A DNA stretch of 64,000 bases, from positions 13,064,696 through 13,128,695 of the forward strand of contig NW_025062477.1 of NCBI RefSeq assembly GCF_000002995.4, in the 5' to 3' direction. The notes under the pieces were generated by a model. That model searched no databases and was not told the DNA's origin. It worked only from the letters and a program-made list of their open reading frames with translations. This DNA is from Brugia malayi. Lineage: Eukaryota > Nematoda > Chromadorea > Rhabditida > Onchocercidae. Of the stretch, positions 1 to 11,248 are shown piece by piece. A program made the translations under genes and the position numbers. The number at the start of each line of letters is the position of its first letter. Positions within the stretch are counted from its first letter, which is position 1.

Positions 1-621
1 ATTAATAGATTCTCTATTTTGATAAATATCATAATTACAAAAAAGTATGGCTTCCAAAACCACAGATAAAAAGTCACACTTATTTGTATGATTTACTGAA
101 TAATGAAAGAGAAATATTTCAAGCATAAAGAACTGTCTAGACAACCTATGCAAAAATGAGATCAAAACAGTTCAAAGAAGGAAAGAAAGATTTCTTACAG
201 AAGTTCTTTGCATATCACAGTTGATATTTAGGCACAGTATGAAAACGGGAAGCATGTTGCAAGCCAGTCTCAACTTAGTTAGATGTATAAAAATTTGCCT
301 ACGCACATAAATGATTTTCGCTATATTAATTCACATTTATGGATAAATTTGACAAACAAAGCCATGAATATCGACGATATCAGAGAGGATGTATTTCAGG
401 TGTATAAGTGAATAGAATAAAGAATACCCATGAGTGTAACAGTAAACAGTATATGAAGAAAAAGAAACGGAACATAGGGCTGCGCATGAATACTGCTAGA
501 CGTAACCTGAAAAGAAATTTGTAAATCTCACTCGAATTAGTAAAACTAATGAAAATAATAAAAATAAATAAAAAATGAAAGGTTAGTTTATACTCAAATT
601 TATGAATAAATTAAAATGAAT
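1..621. other. left flank, no gene seen
   Basis: AT-rich sequence downstream of the golgin-84 stop codon. I found no exon with family resemblance on either strand. It presumably holds the golgin 3' UTR. Confidence 0.4.
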
Positions 622-3600
622 TCATAAACTAAAGACCTCAGGTGTATTATAAATGAACTCAATGAGCAAGAAATACTCATGTGTACAATTTACAACGTGA
701 AAAAAATAACTAAAATATGGAGGAGTACAAATCGAGGACCAAAACTAATCTATAAATTAAACTACTAGCAGGAACACTCCACACTATCAATGTACATAAC
801 TCACATACATTACCTTTCGATTAAATGGCAAATAAATAGGTTGGATATATTTCTAAATGCTCTGAAACTTGCTGGAAAGTTAGTAAACTAATAAAATTCT
901 TACCCAATATGATCAAAAATGCAAACTGCAAGTTTAGCAATGCGAATAAGCAGGCTATCCGAATGTGAAACTTTAAATAACGAACAACTTTCAATGTTTG
1001 CATTGGCACCACTTCCACGCATTTCAATCGTAACTGCTTTAACTGCAGCTGTCTCAACGTTTCTGCATGCATACTGAAACAATGCAATATTAACAAAACA
1101 AAAAAATATCTCATAAATACATACATAGAAAGGAGCTCTATTTGCACAGAAATACTATTGCCCAACTAATTTAAATTTCAAATGGAACTATAAGAAATTC
1201 TAAAAAAAAAAAAAAAAAACCTTACAAATATTGACAATCCATTGAATATAGGGTAAAAACATACGTACTATCTAATGTCATTCGACTAAAGTTAGAACAC
1301 GACATCAAATTAAAATTCAGAAATAGAACACGAGAAAAATAACTTCAGCACGTTCAAGCCGCAATTCGAGTGCTCTTTTTTCGCTTTCAATTCTTTCAAT
1401 AGCTGTTTGCTTCGAAATCAACTTTTCACTTAAAAGCGAAATTTTTTGCTCCATTTCGCCAGCTCCATATCGTTTGCTCGTTTTTTTTTCCTCCATTAGT
1501 TTTGCTAATTCGATATCTTTTTCAGCAAGTTTTCTTTCAACCGCTTCCTCCTGCCTACGCATTTCCGCTTGTAAAAAATCGTATTCCTAAAAAGAAAATT
1601 TTGATTGTTGTACAGCCAAGCAGACAATGTGATTTTTGATTGCTGTATTATAAAGGTACACATAAACTATCAAGAAATAAAACCAAAGACTATATTAGTC
1701 AACCTATAAAACGTACTGCACAGGAGATTTTCATTAAATAAGTTGTTCAACAAAGGAGAGTACCAACTAGCTGAGTTCTTTCCATCTGCTCCCTGTATTG
1801 GTTTGCTTGTGATAAATGGTGATGTATCTGTTTTAAAAGGTTTTCTCTTTGCGCTCCAGAAGCTCGCTGTTCATCACGTAGTCTATTTTCCATTTCCTGA
1901 AAAAAATATCTGAGAGAAACATCTGTGTATTCGTTTCCACTGCACTGGGAGTATATGAAATTTACGAAAAAGACAAACTGCAAATCTCAAAAAAATCAAA
2001 TGGTCTAAGAAAAACCAAAGACCGGGATTAGTATTCCGACATATATTGGACTAAGCAGCTACATTATATCTCCAGATTCAGTTCAAATAGAAATTAAAAT
2101 GAAAATCAGAATTGCGACTACTTGTATATCTCCCTTAAGATTGTAGATGACAAATTGTGATTGTTGAAGATCATCTTTCAATAGACCAAGTTCACACCGC
2201 AATTCTTCCAGTTCGACACTGTTTACTACACCATCTGATCCAGTGGAAGAATTCTACAAATTCTGTCCTTTAAAATTAAAATAAATTTAAAAACTTGTAA
2301 AACAAGACTGCAAAACCTAAAACTATTTTTATTCATAATAAACAAATGTTTTTTAATACTGAAACAATTTCATACAAAATTAATAACAGTAGATATAGCA
2401 AAACATATAATCTTAATGTATACAAGCTTTAACCAATCATATGTGCTTGAAATCATTATTGCAATAAATAATGCCACTGCCACAATAAATATATAAACAA
2501 ATGCGAATTATTTGAAGAAATATTTAGATAAAACCTCCTTCAAAGACGTTAAAAGATTTTCTTTTGCAGACAGAATCTTTTGGGCTCTTTGTTTGTATTC
2601 ATCAAATTCATGTTTGTTCGCTTCTAGATTATACTTCGCAAGTCTTATCTGCAATTTCTTTGAGTGTAAAAAATTATGAAATCATAAACTATTACAAAAT
2701 TAATCAAACAAATCCCAATTGAAAAAAATAACAAAATTTGCATACCTCTTCCGTCAAATTCTGTTCATTCACTTCCATTTTCAGGATTTTTGCCCTCAGT
2801 TCTTGCAGTTCCTTTTCGTTCTCCGAATTTTCATTATTGGCTGATTCCAAACGTTTCACATAACCTTGTTCTCGCTTCTCGAATTCTTCTTTTTTTCTGT
2901 TATGCTCACGTTGGAGTTTTTTCAAAGTGGATGAATGATCATTCGTCATGTCGCCATTTCCTGCTTCTAGTTCTTCCTTCATTAACTTCAGCTCTCTCCC
3001 GAGTTCCGCTATCTGGGCATCTTTTTTGATATTAGCTTCTTCTGCTTCCTGAAAATGAGTCTAAGAAACCGTTAAGATTATATGAACTAATTATATAGTA
3101 ACTAATAGTAATAATTATATAGTAACTAATAGTAAATAATTTACGTGTTAAATTTTACCTGGAGTCGAACAGACATCACGGCTATCTGACTTTCTTTCAT
3201 ATGCATACATCTCAAAGTATCTGAATGTTGTATCTTTAGATATTCTTCAGGTGTATATGGTTCGGGTGTTGTTTGAATGGTATCTAAAATTTAAATATGC
3301 TTCCATTTGTTACTGCTGTATATTTGAAAAGAAAAAACTCGACTGCTAAAAATCGAAGCACCTCAAATCATCTGTAAAGAAAAAAACATAGAGATGAACA
3401 GCGAAAAACGAAGGTGGAAAGGACATGCTTTACATAAGAAGTAGAAAGTTCCCAGAAATTACGCTGAAACAAAAATTACAAATATTTGGAGTGAAGATGA
3501 AACATATCGAATTCTAACTTGCAATGTGAGGATTTGGTGCTGAAAAACAGCTTGCTACGGAAGAACAGCGGCTCGATGTCGGTTCATTTGAATTATTCAA

Positions 3601-4689
3601 ATAAGCGATCAAGTCATCATCTTTTTTTTTGTTACGAATTCGGCCTGAGACCGAATATGTATGGCTTGTTCTGGAAAGTTTATTCATAATAAAAAATTTG
3701 TGAAATGATTCAAAATTAAAGCAATTATGACTAATACAACAGAGAAAATTGTTGCACTATGTGAACAAGCACTGCTAATAATATCTATCCGACTTCAACT
3801 GTTTTACTTTTTAGAAAACCTCAGCAATAAAGCGTCCCGATTTCGAGATATATCTGTTCCAGAAAGCCACATTAAGGATTTTATTCGGTTTGGAATAACG
3901 ACGAAAACAATTGGCGGGTTAATAAACGAAATTCAGATAAATCACAGAAATTTCCTTGAAAAGACTAACGTCTTATGTGAACTCAAAACTTTGTCAAAGA
4001 TTTCTCATTTGTAACGTATAAAATTTCTCGAGTTTATTAAGCGAATATTTTGACGCTAATAATTAATGAAAGTATAGCTTAATGACACTTAATGATCATC
4101 ACTTAATGATCAAATGATACGTTTCTTATAAGCAAACACACCTTATGTGATGCTTAGCTGTTGTTTCCACAATTTCCGATTGAGGTTTTTCCAATTTCTT
4201 TGTCCTCTGCTCTTCAATATCAATCAAACCTATTGTTGAATTACACTTACCAGCACCTTTCTTTGTGTTTCTTAATGCCTACAATTATAACATCTCTCAA
4301 TTCATGAATCTCTTAGATATTATCTCCAATAAATAAAGTAGAAATTTGGAAGAAATCATTCACTTCATAGTTTTGCCTAGCCACTTGTAAGAAACAATTT
4401 CTATTCTTAAGTAATGTTCAGTATATGATGATTATTTTCGCTTAACACTAAAAACACTAAGCACCCCCATTGATTAAAATAATTTACAATTGATGTCAAT
4501 AGTGACTGCAATGTACTGTGTGTTCAGTTGCCTTGTAATTGTATAATATGACAGTTGATTTTCTATTGCTCTTACAAAGAAAAAAGTTGACAACTGAACA
4601 AATCTTACAATAGCAGCATTTTGATCAATTTGATTAAGCAAATCTTCGGCACGACCAGCAATATCTGACACTTTTGCAAGCCAAGACAT
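622..4689 (-). CDS. GOLGA5: golgin-84 (GOLGA5-like) Golgi coiled-coil tether
   Basis: Golgin-84 is a Golgi membrane tether involved in intra-Golgi retrograde traffic. Exons (minus): 4689-4609, 4278-4142, 3670-3519, 3283-3159, 3048-2746, 2648-2535, 2253-2122, 1896-1768, 1586-1344, 1073-904, 709-622. The frame closes to 557 residues (human about 730). The N-terminus [20 protein letters not shown] is the diagnostic golgin-84 start. Exon 3 carries the conserved acidic [13 protein letters not shown] motif. Exons 4-9 encode a long charged coiled coil, including [15 protein letters not shown] and a [22 protein letters not shown] stretch typical of the family. The last two exons are less certain: they end in [10 protein letters not shown], resembling the TYTPE tail after the C-terminal anchor. 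A TGCAG acceptor lies 13 bases before the ATG, suggesting trans-splicing. Exon 8 uses a weak GTTGGT donor and exon 9 a GTTATT donor. Confidence 0.88.
3091..3139. repeat. short tandem duplication in golgin intron 4
   Basis: Two copies of an AT-rich unit of about 24 bases (TTATATAGTAACTAATAGTA...) lie head to tail. Function unlikely. Confidence 0.6.
3727..4014 (+). CDS. hypothetical nested ORF inside a golgin intron
   Basis: An uninterrupted 95-codon ATG-initiated frame lies wholly inside golgin intron 2 (3671-4141), on the opposite strand. The composition looks protein-like: mixed hydrophobic and charged residues, helical, no low complexity ([20 protein letters not shown] at the start, ending [10 protein letters not shown]). 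I recognise no family. No convincing trans-splice acceptor or promoter precedes the ATG. It may be a small nested gene or a chance frame. Confidence 0.25.
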   Translation: MTNTTEKIVALCEQALLIISIRLQLFYFLENLSNKASRFRDISVPESHIKDFIRFGITTKTIGGLINEIQINHRNFLEKTNVLCELKTLSKISHL

Positions 4690-4701
4690 GGAACACTATC
4701 A

Positions 4702-4704
4702 CCT
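4702..4704 (-). promoter_or_regulatory. probable spliced-leader acceptor of golgin-84
   Basis: On the minus strand the sequence reads ACTTATTGCAG then GTGATAGTGTTCC and the ATG at 4689. A consensus 3' splice site this close to the start codon, with no matching upstream coding exon, is the usual picture of nematode trans-splicing. This is inferred from sequence only. Confidence 0.5.
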
Positions 4705-5663
4705 GCAATAAGTATCCTCGACAGTATTCATCATTCGCTCCACATACTGAAATAATTCCTTGCATGACCAACCCAGCACTACTCCAAATATAACTTATTT
4801 ATCTCGTCAGTCTTCCAATCAATATTTTCCGGATATAAACAGCACTGTAATATTTAAAGTAACGAAATGCTACAAAAATCAATGGACTGTCTCGCCAGAC
4901 GATAAACAAAAACTTCCCTAGCCATCACTATGTTACATTTCTGCTATCACTGCACTGCACCCTGCTACTAGTCTGCCTCGCCCCGACTACCTTTTATGTT
5001 CCTTCAAGAAAATTCCTTCAAACACCAAATAAGATAACGCGCACAGCAGCGTAACAATCACAATGCGTAACAGAACACTGTTTATTTGAACGATAAAATT
5101 TATTTCGACTGGAGATTCGTCATTAAAGTGAAACACTCAGAAGGACGGAATGCAACAAAAAGACAAACGTGCATTAGTTAGAGTTAACATGCATGTGAGC
5201 ACCAGCAACAGTTAGTTACATCAGTGTTAAGCAAATCTCCTTTGGCACTTCACCAGGATCACTAGGTGACACTTTGATGCATAACTCAGTGAAAAGGAAG
5301 ATTAATACTCGATCACATCTTTAAGCATGAATTCCCGTAAAATGCAATGTCTGCTTCTGTCAATGATATACTAATTTATAATAAAATAATACCGCCCCGA
5401 GGATATGTGTAAGCTAACTTCCTAATTTTCATAAGTAGAAGTGTCTGAGAAAAACGCTGATAAATTTTGAGATTTCTTTTTATAATACCGTTGCTTTACA
5501 ACACTTCTTAACATTAAGCTATGCCCTTCAATCAGCCAACCTGAAGACAGTTTTTAAAAACTTTAATTTGAATTTTCCCTTTCTCTCGTTCTCTTCTTCC
5601 CTCTTCTCTACTCATTAATTTCTGATGGTGGTGCTCAAACAATATTTTTAGGATTTTACAGCT
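4703..5663. other. intergenic, golgin-84 to calponin
   Basis: About 960 bases separate the calponin stop from the golgin start; both genes are on the minus strand. It holds the calponin 3' UTR and the golgin promoter or intercistronic spacer. The spacing is long for a nematode operon but does not exclude one. No other gene seen. Confidence 0.4.
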
Positions 5664-7578
5664 TTATATATGACGTGTGTTACCCATGTTGATACCGGAT
5701 GCATTCGCACCTTTGTTTGAACCCATCTGAAGTCCAATAATTGTTTCGCCAGCTCGAAGCTTTTCTTCCGACCATTCACGTTTCTCCCCTTTTGCCTCCT
5801 AAAGAAACATCAATGAGTATGAAATTCTTAAATGTTAAGTCAAAAACTTCAATAGCTTAAATGATTGTCATCGCAGTAGTCCAAAATCAACACAGAAAAA
5901 ATTATTTGATTATTTATAGAAAGTTTTGTTTTGTTAATATAATATTTATTTGTAGTAGTCACACATCACTAAAGCTTGTCCATAAAGTTCAGCTATGAAA
6001 TACATTCAAGCTAACGGGATAAGTCCGAATTATCGATTAGCAACGCATTTAGGACTTTTTTGATCACATCTCTTTATGAAATATCACAAAATTGTGGGTG
6101 CATTTGTATTTTTGCTATCACAGAAAAAGAAATTTTTGAAAATACAGCTGATGAAACATTCAAGTTGAGTTTCATGTATGCTAAAACTGTCATTGATTGC
6201 ACTCCATCTAAAAAAGAAGTGCTTAAATGCGATGAGTCTGCACTTGCATTTTGCATTATATAAAATCTGCAATTTCTGATTATCGTATATATGAATATTT
6301 CTGAAAACGTGACTTAAAATGGCTTGTATTAATGCTCCAAACGTTTTATTGTACTTACCTTTCGTTCTGGACTTCAATGATGTTTCAAACATATGCTTTT
6401 TTAATGTTCTGTGAATTTAATTCTCTTAAACAGTTAATCTACTTGCAAACTTATTTGCTAAAGTCAAATCATCAAGAGACAAACTAATATAAATTGGTAA
6501 ATATATATGGCTCAATTCACATATTCAAGGCAACATGAAACGGCAGAGAGTAAACCGTTGCCAATTGACACTACAGCTTTCTTTAGTATATGTATATAAA
6601 AGATGGAGTAATAATGAATCGGAAACAATAAGCAATCTTTCAGAGGAAAGAAGGATATAAATTATGGAACTTGGATGGTCTACAAATAATAATTAGATAT
6701 AAATACGACCTACTTTTCAGGATCACTAATTAATTTCTTTATTGATTATGCCTATTCTTTAATAGAGTTCACTATTCTTTATTGTCTTTATTTAGAATTA
6801 AAATTTCACTTAACTTTGGGCCTAATCCAGGCTTTCCAAACAGTTCCTCAGATTTTCTGGCCAATGATGAAAGGCAAACAACAACTGCATTTGGATCCTG
6901 ACCTTCGAATAGATCAACTGTTTGGAAAAGTTCTGACTTAGCTATATGTTTCTCGGCGAACGATAAAAAGAATGAAATATTTTCCATTTGTTTGAAAGCC
7001 ATTGCACTAGTGTTAATCTTCTTCACTGAACCTGGCTGTAAGGCATTTGCAAGGCTGAAACATTTCTTATTTTGTTCTCAAGAAACCAAGTAAACTTCCC
7101 AAAATAATGATTTCCTATTCTCTCATGTCCAATTCTCTCATGTCCAATTCTCTCATGAAATTGTGATGCTCCGGTGTTTTTCACTATTTAAAGAAGGTAT
7201 TCTCGATATTTTCTTTTATTATTTAAGGCAACCGTTCAATTCTTTTTTGAAACAATTTAGACTTCTTAAACTTGACTATATATTTATGAATAAATGCAAA
7301 CAGTGAATGATTAACTTTTTGATATTAATCTTTTTGGAAGACTAACTTTTTGATAGCTTGTAAACATCTCGAACGAGATTTTTAGTTTACCTGCACAATG
7401 CCGTGCCATCTTTGAAGACCCCCAAAAAATTTTTAACATCGCCATCGGTTGAAAAACTTTTTCCGGTGAGCTGGGCAACCCATTCAAGAAGTTGTCCAGC
7501 CAATTCACTATCATATTTTTCACGTATTTTACGCTGCGCTTCTAACGCCAAACCAGATTTCGTAGCACGTTCTGTCAT
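5664..7578 (-). CDS. calponin/transgelin-like actin-binding protein
   Basis: This small cytoskeletal protein has a calponin-homology domain plus one calponin-like repeat. Exon 1 (7578-7391) starts MTERATKSGLALEAQRKI, followed by QLLEWVAQLTG and FKDGTALC. Exon 2 begins at 7054 with SLANALQPGSVKKIN and carries MAFKQMENISFFL and VVVCLSSLARKSEELFGKPG. Exon 3 (5798-5664) encodes EWSEEKLRAGETIIGLQMGS and a short tail ending GNTRHI; GLQMGSNKGA is the calponin repeat core. A TTTCAG acceptor 13 bases before the ATG suggests trans-splicing. The exon 2/exon 3 junction is unresolved: GT donors near 6814 and 6809 leave phase 2 or 1, while exon 3 needs phase 0. A small exon, a non-canonical donor or a base error must lie between. 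Retaining exon 2 would end the protein at 6772 with LSEILILNKDNKE. It is probably a CPN-3/NP25-type protein of about 190 residues. Confidence 0.85.
7125..7157. repeat. 15-base tandem repeat in a calponin intron
   Basis: The unit TTCTCTCATGTCCAA occurs twice, followed by a partial third copy, in the intron between exons 1 and 2. Confidence 0.7.
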
Positions 7579-7591
7579 TATATCTGAATAA

Positions 7592-10500
7592 CTGAAACCA
7601 CAAAAACTGCAAAAAAGGGAGAAGTTGAAAATTGACACTGCAACACATATGGTGATGAAAAATTAAATTGTTGGCATTAATTAACAACTTATGAGTTAGA
7701 CAACATTATTGTTGCTTTAAGCATATGAAGAACAAAACAAAATGCGGTTCTATGGAATAGTATAGATACAAGCTAAATAGCTGTCTTAATTAACAAATTA
7801 ATTACTAACATTTAATTTGTTTTTTAACACTTAATTCTATGAAAGATCGAAATAGACCCAACAAGAAAGAGAAGAACGGAAAAGAAGCTAGGACCTTGGA
7901 CAGAAAACCACAAGGAAAAATATTAAAAAAGAAAAGAACAAATGGTATTGGTAAAGAAATACAGTAGTAGAATTAAAAATTAAGAAAACTTATATTAAAA
8001 AGAAGAAAAAGGACAGGAATTAATGTAAACGCTGTGCTGTACGATGATATAGCCAAGTTATTAAATATAAAAAGCTTTCGTCATCCGATAACGCCTACCC
8101 ACTTTGAGATGAAGCGCAAAATGATATCAACATCTGCAACAATGAAAGAAAATCCCTTTCTAGTTGACAGGAAGCATATCATTTCGTCTTCTGCTTTCTA
8201 AACGATAGCAAATGAAATAGCTAAATGACAAGAGTCACAGTCCATCCACTTCGAATTTTTCACTATCTTGTAAAATTTGAAGTGTTCAGATCTCTTCTCC
8301 AATTGATTTGCTGCCTAAATTTTGGAGCATTGTTCGTTGCTTTGTCATGTCATTTTTTATGACAACAGTGTCCAAACGGCATATCGATTTAACAAATAAA
8401 AAGGAAGAGCACAAGCATGTGAATCCTATAATATTAGTTAGTTATCTTATGCTTTAGATTCGAGATTTTAAATAAGTTTTCAAAGGTTAAGAATCAATAA
8501 ACTATGCTTGAAATATTAATAAAAATCATAGTATACTGTCACCTTTCCAAATATTTCGCAGCAAAACTGGTTGAAAACTAAAAAATGAGGGGAAGATACA
8601 GGCATTAAAGCTAAACATACAAAAAAACTATTATCTCTTTATATGCGATAATGTATTTTGAATGATTATGTATAGATACCCTTAGAAGACATTCTCCACT
8701 GTACGACACAAGTCAGTAATGCTTGATGTATCTCAAATGACGATTAAAGTTGTAAGTGAAATGAAACAAAACATGACTGAATTGGTATTCCTTGTTAATG
8801 GTACTAATGTTGAGAGAGATTAAGTAATAGAAGCGGATATGACGCAATGGATGTTTAATGACAATAGCACCAAGAATTTAAATGAAATGAGAGAAAGAGA
8901 GAGAGAGACAAGACCGATACCGCTCAGTTAAGTCAAGACACTCAGCAATCAAAGTGTTCCATACTAACTAACCTCATGCTAAGGTGAAACTTTACTTAGC
9001 GTACCAAAAACACTGGGAGGGTCACGTGATGTCACGTAATGCAAAGTTAGAGCAGCGGAATGAAATGGGATGAAATGAGAGTATCACGCATGATCATCAC
9101 ATAACAATCGGCATAAATCGATTCAACTTACAGACTGGGCTCACTTTCTTATTCTATTCCTGTTCTGCTTTCTATTCCATTCTTTTTCTATTCTGACGGA
9201 GTCAAACAATGAATGGACATGTCAGGTTGACACGTATGATAAGTTGCAACGCTTGCTGTATCGATTTCCGTAGAAAGACTTCCAATTTCCCATATCTTCT
9301 TGGAAATCTTGAGAAAAATAAATTAAACGAACACCCGTCTACTCCCATTTCTTTACTGTTTCGAACCTTGGAAGAACCAGATTAAGCGTAAGTGTTTACT
9401 GACACGTGCCGTAGGTTATTACGTGAATTATCAAGAATTACTGAGTTAAAAATATATTCTCTATTGTAACAACTATCGCTAGTTATTCTCAACTCTATAT
9501 CAAATTATATCATATCTATACATTTCTCAGGAACTCAATCAAAATTAACTTGCTCTCAGAATTCCGTCAAATGGGAAACTTTCATTCCTTTCTACACCGC
9601 TTCACCCATCCCAATCTACTTCACTTCTATGAATGAAATTAGTAATATCTATAATAAATACCCATCTTACAGGAAAAATATTATCTGTTTACCCTGCCCT
9701 TCAAACATCCTTGGTAATTAGGAACCTTTCTTACTATTCGTTCTACTGTACTTCGCCCTCTCTCATACAAACTGAGAGAGACTTCATCAATCCTTTGCAT
9801 GCTTCATGGTTTCAGTTTTCGATCTCAGAAATGTAATGACTTTACAACCTTTACTATTTCTAAACAAACAATTAAAAAGACATATTCAACATAAATATTA
9901 CAAACAATACGAGGAGAAGACAATGAGCATCAAGCCTCCCTTGCATGCTTAAAGTTCAAACGTTGTCTTTTCAATGACTTTTTTATTAGAAAGCGATTAG
10001 CCGGGTAATTCAAGCCAAACATAAACTAGAAAAAATTATATGAACCAAAACAACGCATATCGGACCAGGCACGACAAATAATAAAAGTGGAACTGAAAAC
10101 ATGATCAAAGACTAGTGGATTCGCAAATACTAAGGTAGGTTTAAACAATCTATGATACATATGTCACCAAATAAAATTAATTTCCTTTTTTCGCTTTCCT
10201 CCCTTCTCAATAGTATATATGACGATAAGTATATATGAAATAATAACCATTTCCATAACCTAAGTATCCACATAAAATGTACAAGAGTAGCTTAAAAAAT
10301 ATTGCACATTCCAAAGCAAAATTACCGCTAAACATAAACGGAAGAAAAAAACCGGTCTGATATCGTATAGAGCAAACTTTGGCTATATTGAAATATAAAC
10401 AGAAAAAATGACAAATATGAACCAAGAAAGAAATAAGCGAAATTTTTGTGGGACTACAGGAAACACAAAAAGAGTGAAAATGAGGAGTAAATGAGAAATA

Positions 10501-11248
10501 TGCGAAAAAAAAGAAAATAAATTCACATGGAAATGTAAGTAAACCAAAGAAAAAAAAAGTAAAATAGACAAACAAAACACAATTTGGAATTCAAAAAAAT
10601 TTTATACAAATGAGTTAGGAAAACAAATTTGACACAGAAACTTTGAACAATTGCTTGAATATAAAAGCTGCACGCACATAAAAGAACAACACTGCTTTTG
10701 ATCGCTTGAGTGAATACCTAATTAATCTTAATAAATCTATTAATGCATACATTTTACTTTTTACAGAAAATAAATGAACTAAAAAGTTGAGTTTTAATCC
10801 TTTCAATTTTTTAAACTGAGATATTTCTAACTGCTTATCATTCTCTTCAAAAAAAGTGTCCTTTAGTATATTTTATAATTAAAGCCACTATGTGGAAGAA
10901 GTTGCAATATGTTAACTTCAATTTTTCAATCAAAAGTTAATAAGAATAGTGGCTTAGGTATCTCCGGCATTGAGAATCTTTAAACGATCTAACATTTGAT
11001 TATGACGGAATATTCTTATTTTCGTCGAAGAATTTACAACCAGAAGGAAAAATAACTGTACCCGTCATAGTCTGAAAGACATTGATCTGAATTTACAGAA
11101 AATTAAGCAGTACTGAAACTTCATTAGATTTATAAACACTTCTCTCATCTCTACAAAATATTTTTACTGTAAAGTCCAATTATATGCCAGAAAAGTAAAC
11201 AAAACCTAACAAGCAGGAACTCTTTATAATTATCTGGCGTAAAAAAGA
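7592..11248. other. intergenic region, no gene seen
   Basis: This 3.65 kb of AT-rich sequence lies between the nuclear-receptor stop codon and the calponin start. It should contain the receptor 3' UTR and the calponin promoter. Open frames here are short, biased in composition (for example F-rich at 10207-10575) and lack splice-supported extension. Confidence 0.45.

Noticed and set aside
10207..10575. Phe-rich 122-codon minus-strand frame
   Set aside because: A-rich plus strand yields Phe codons; no splice partner or family match.
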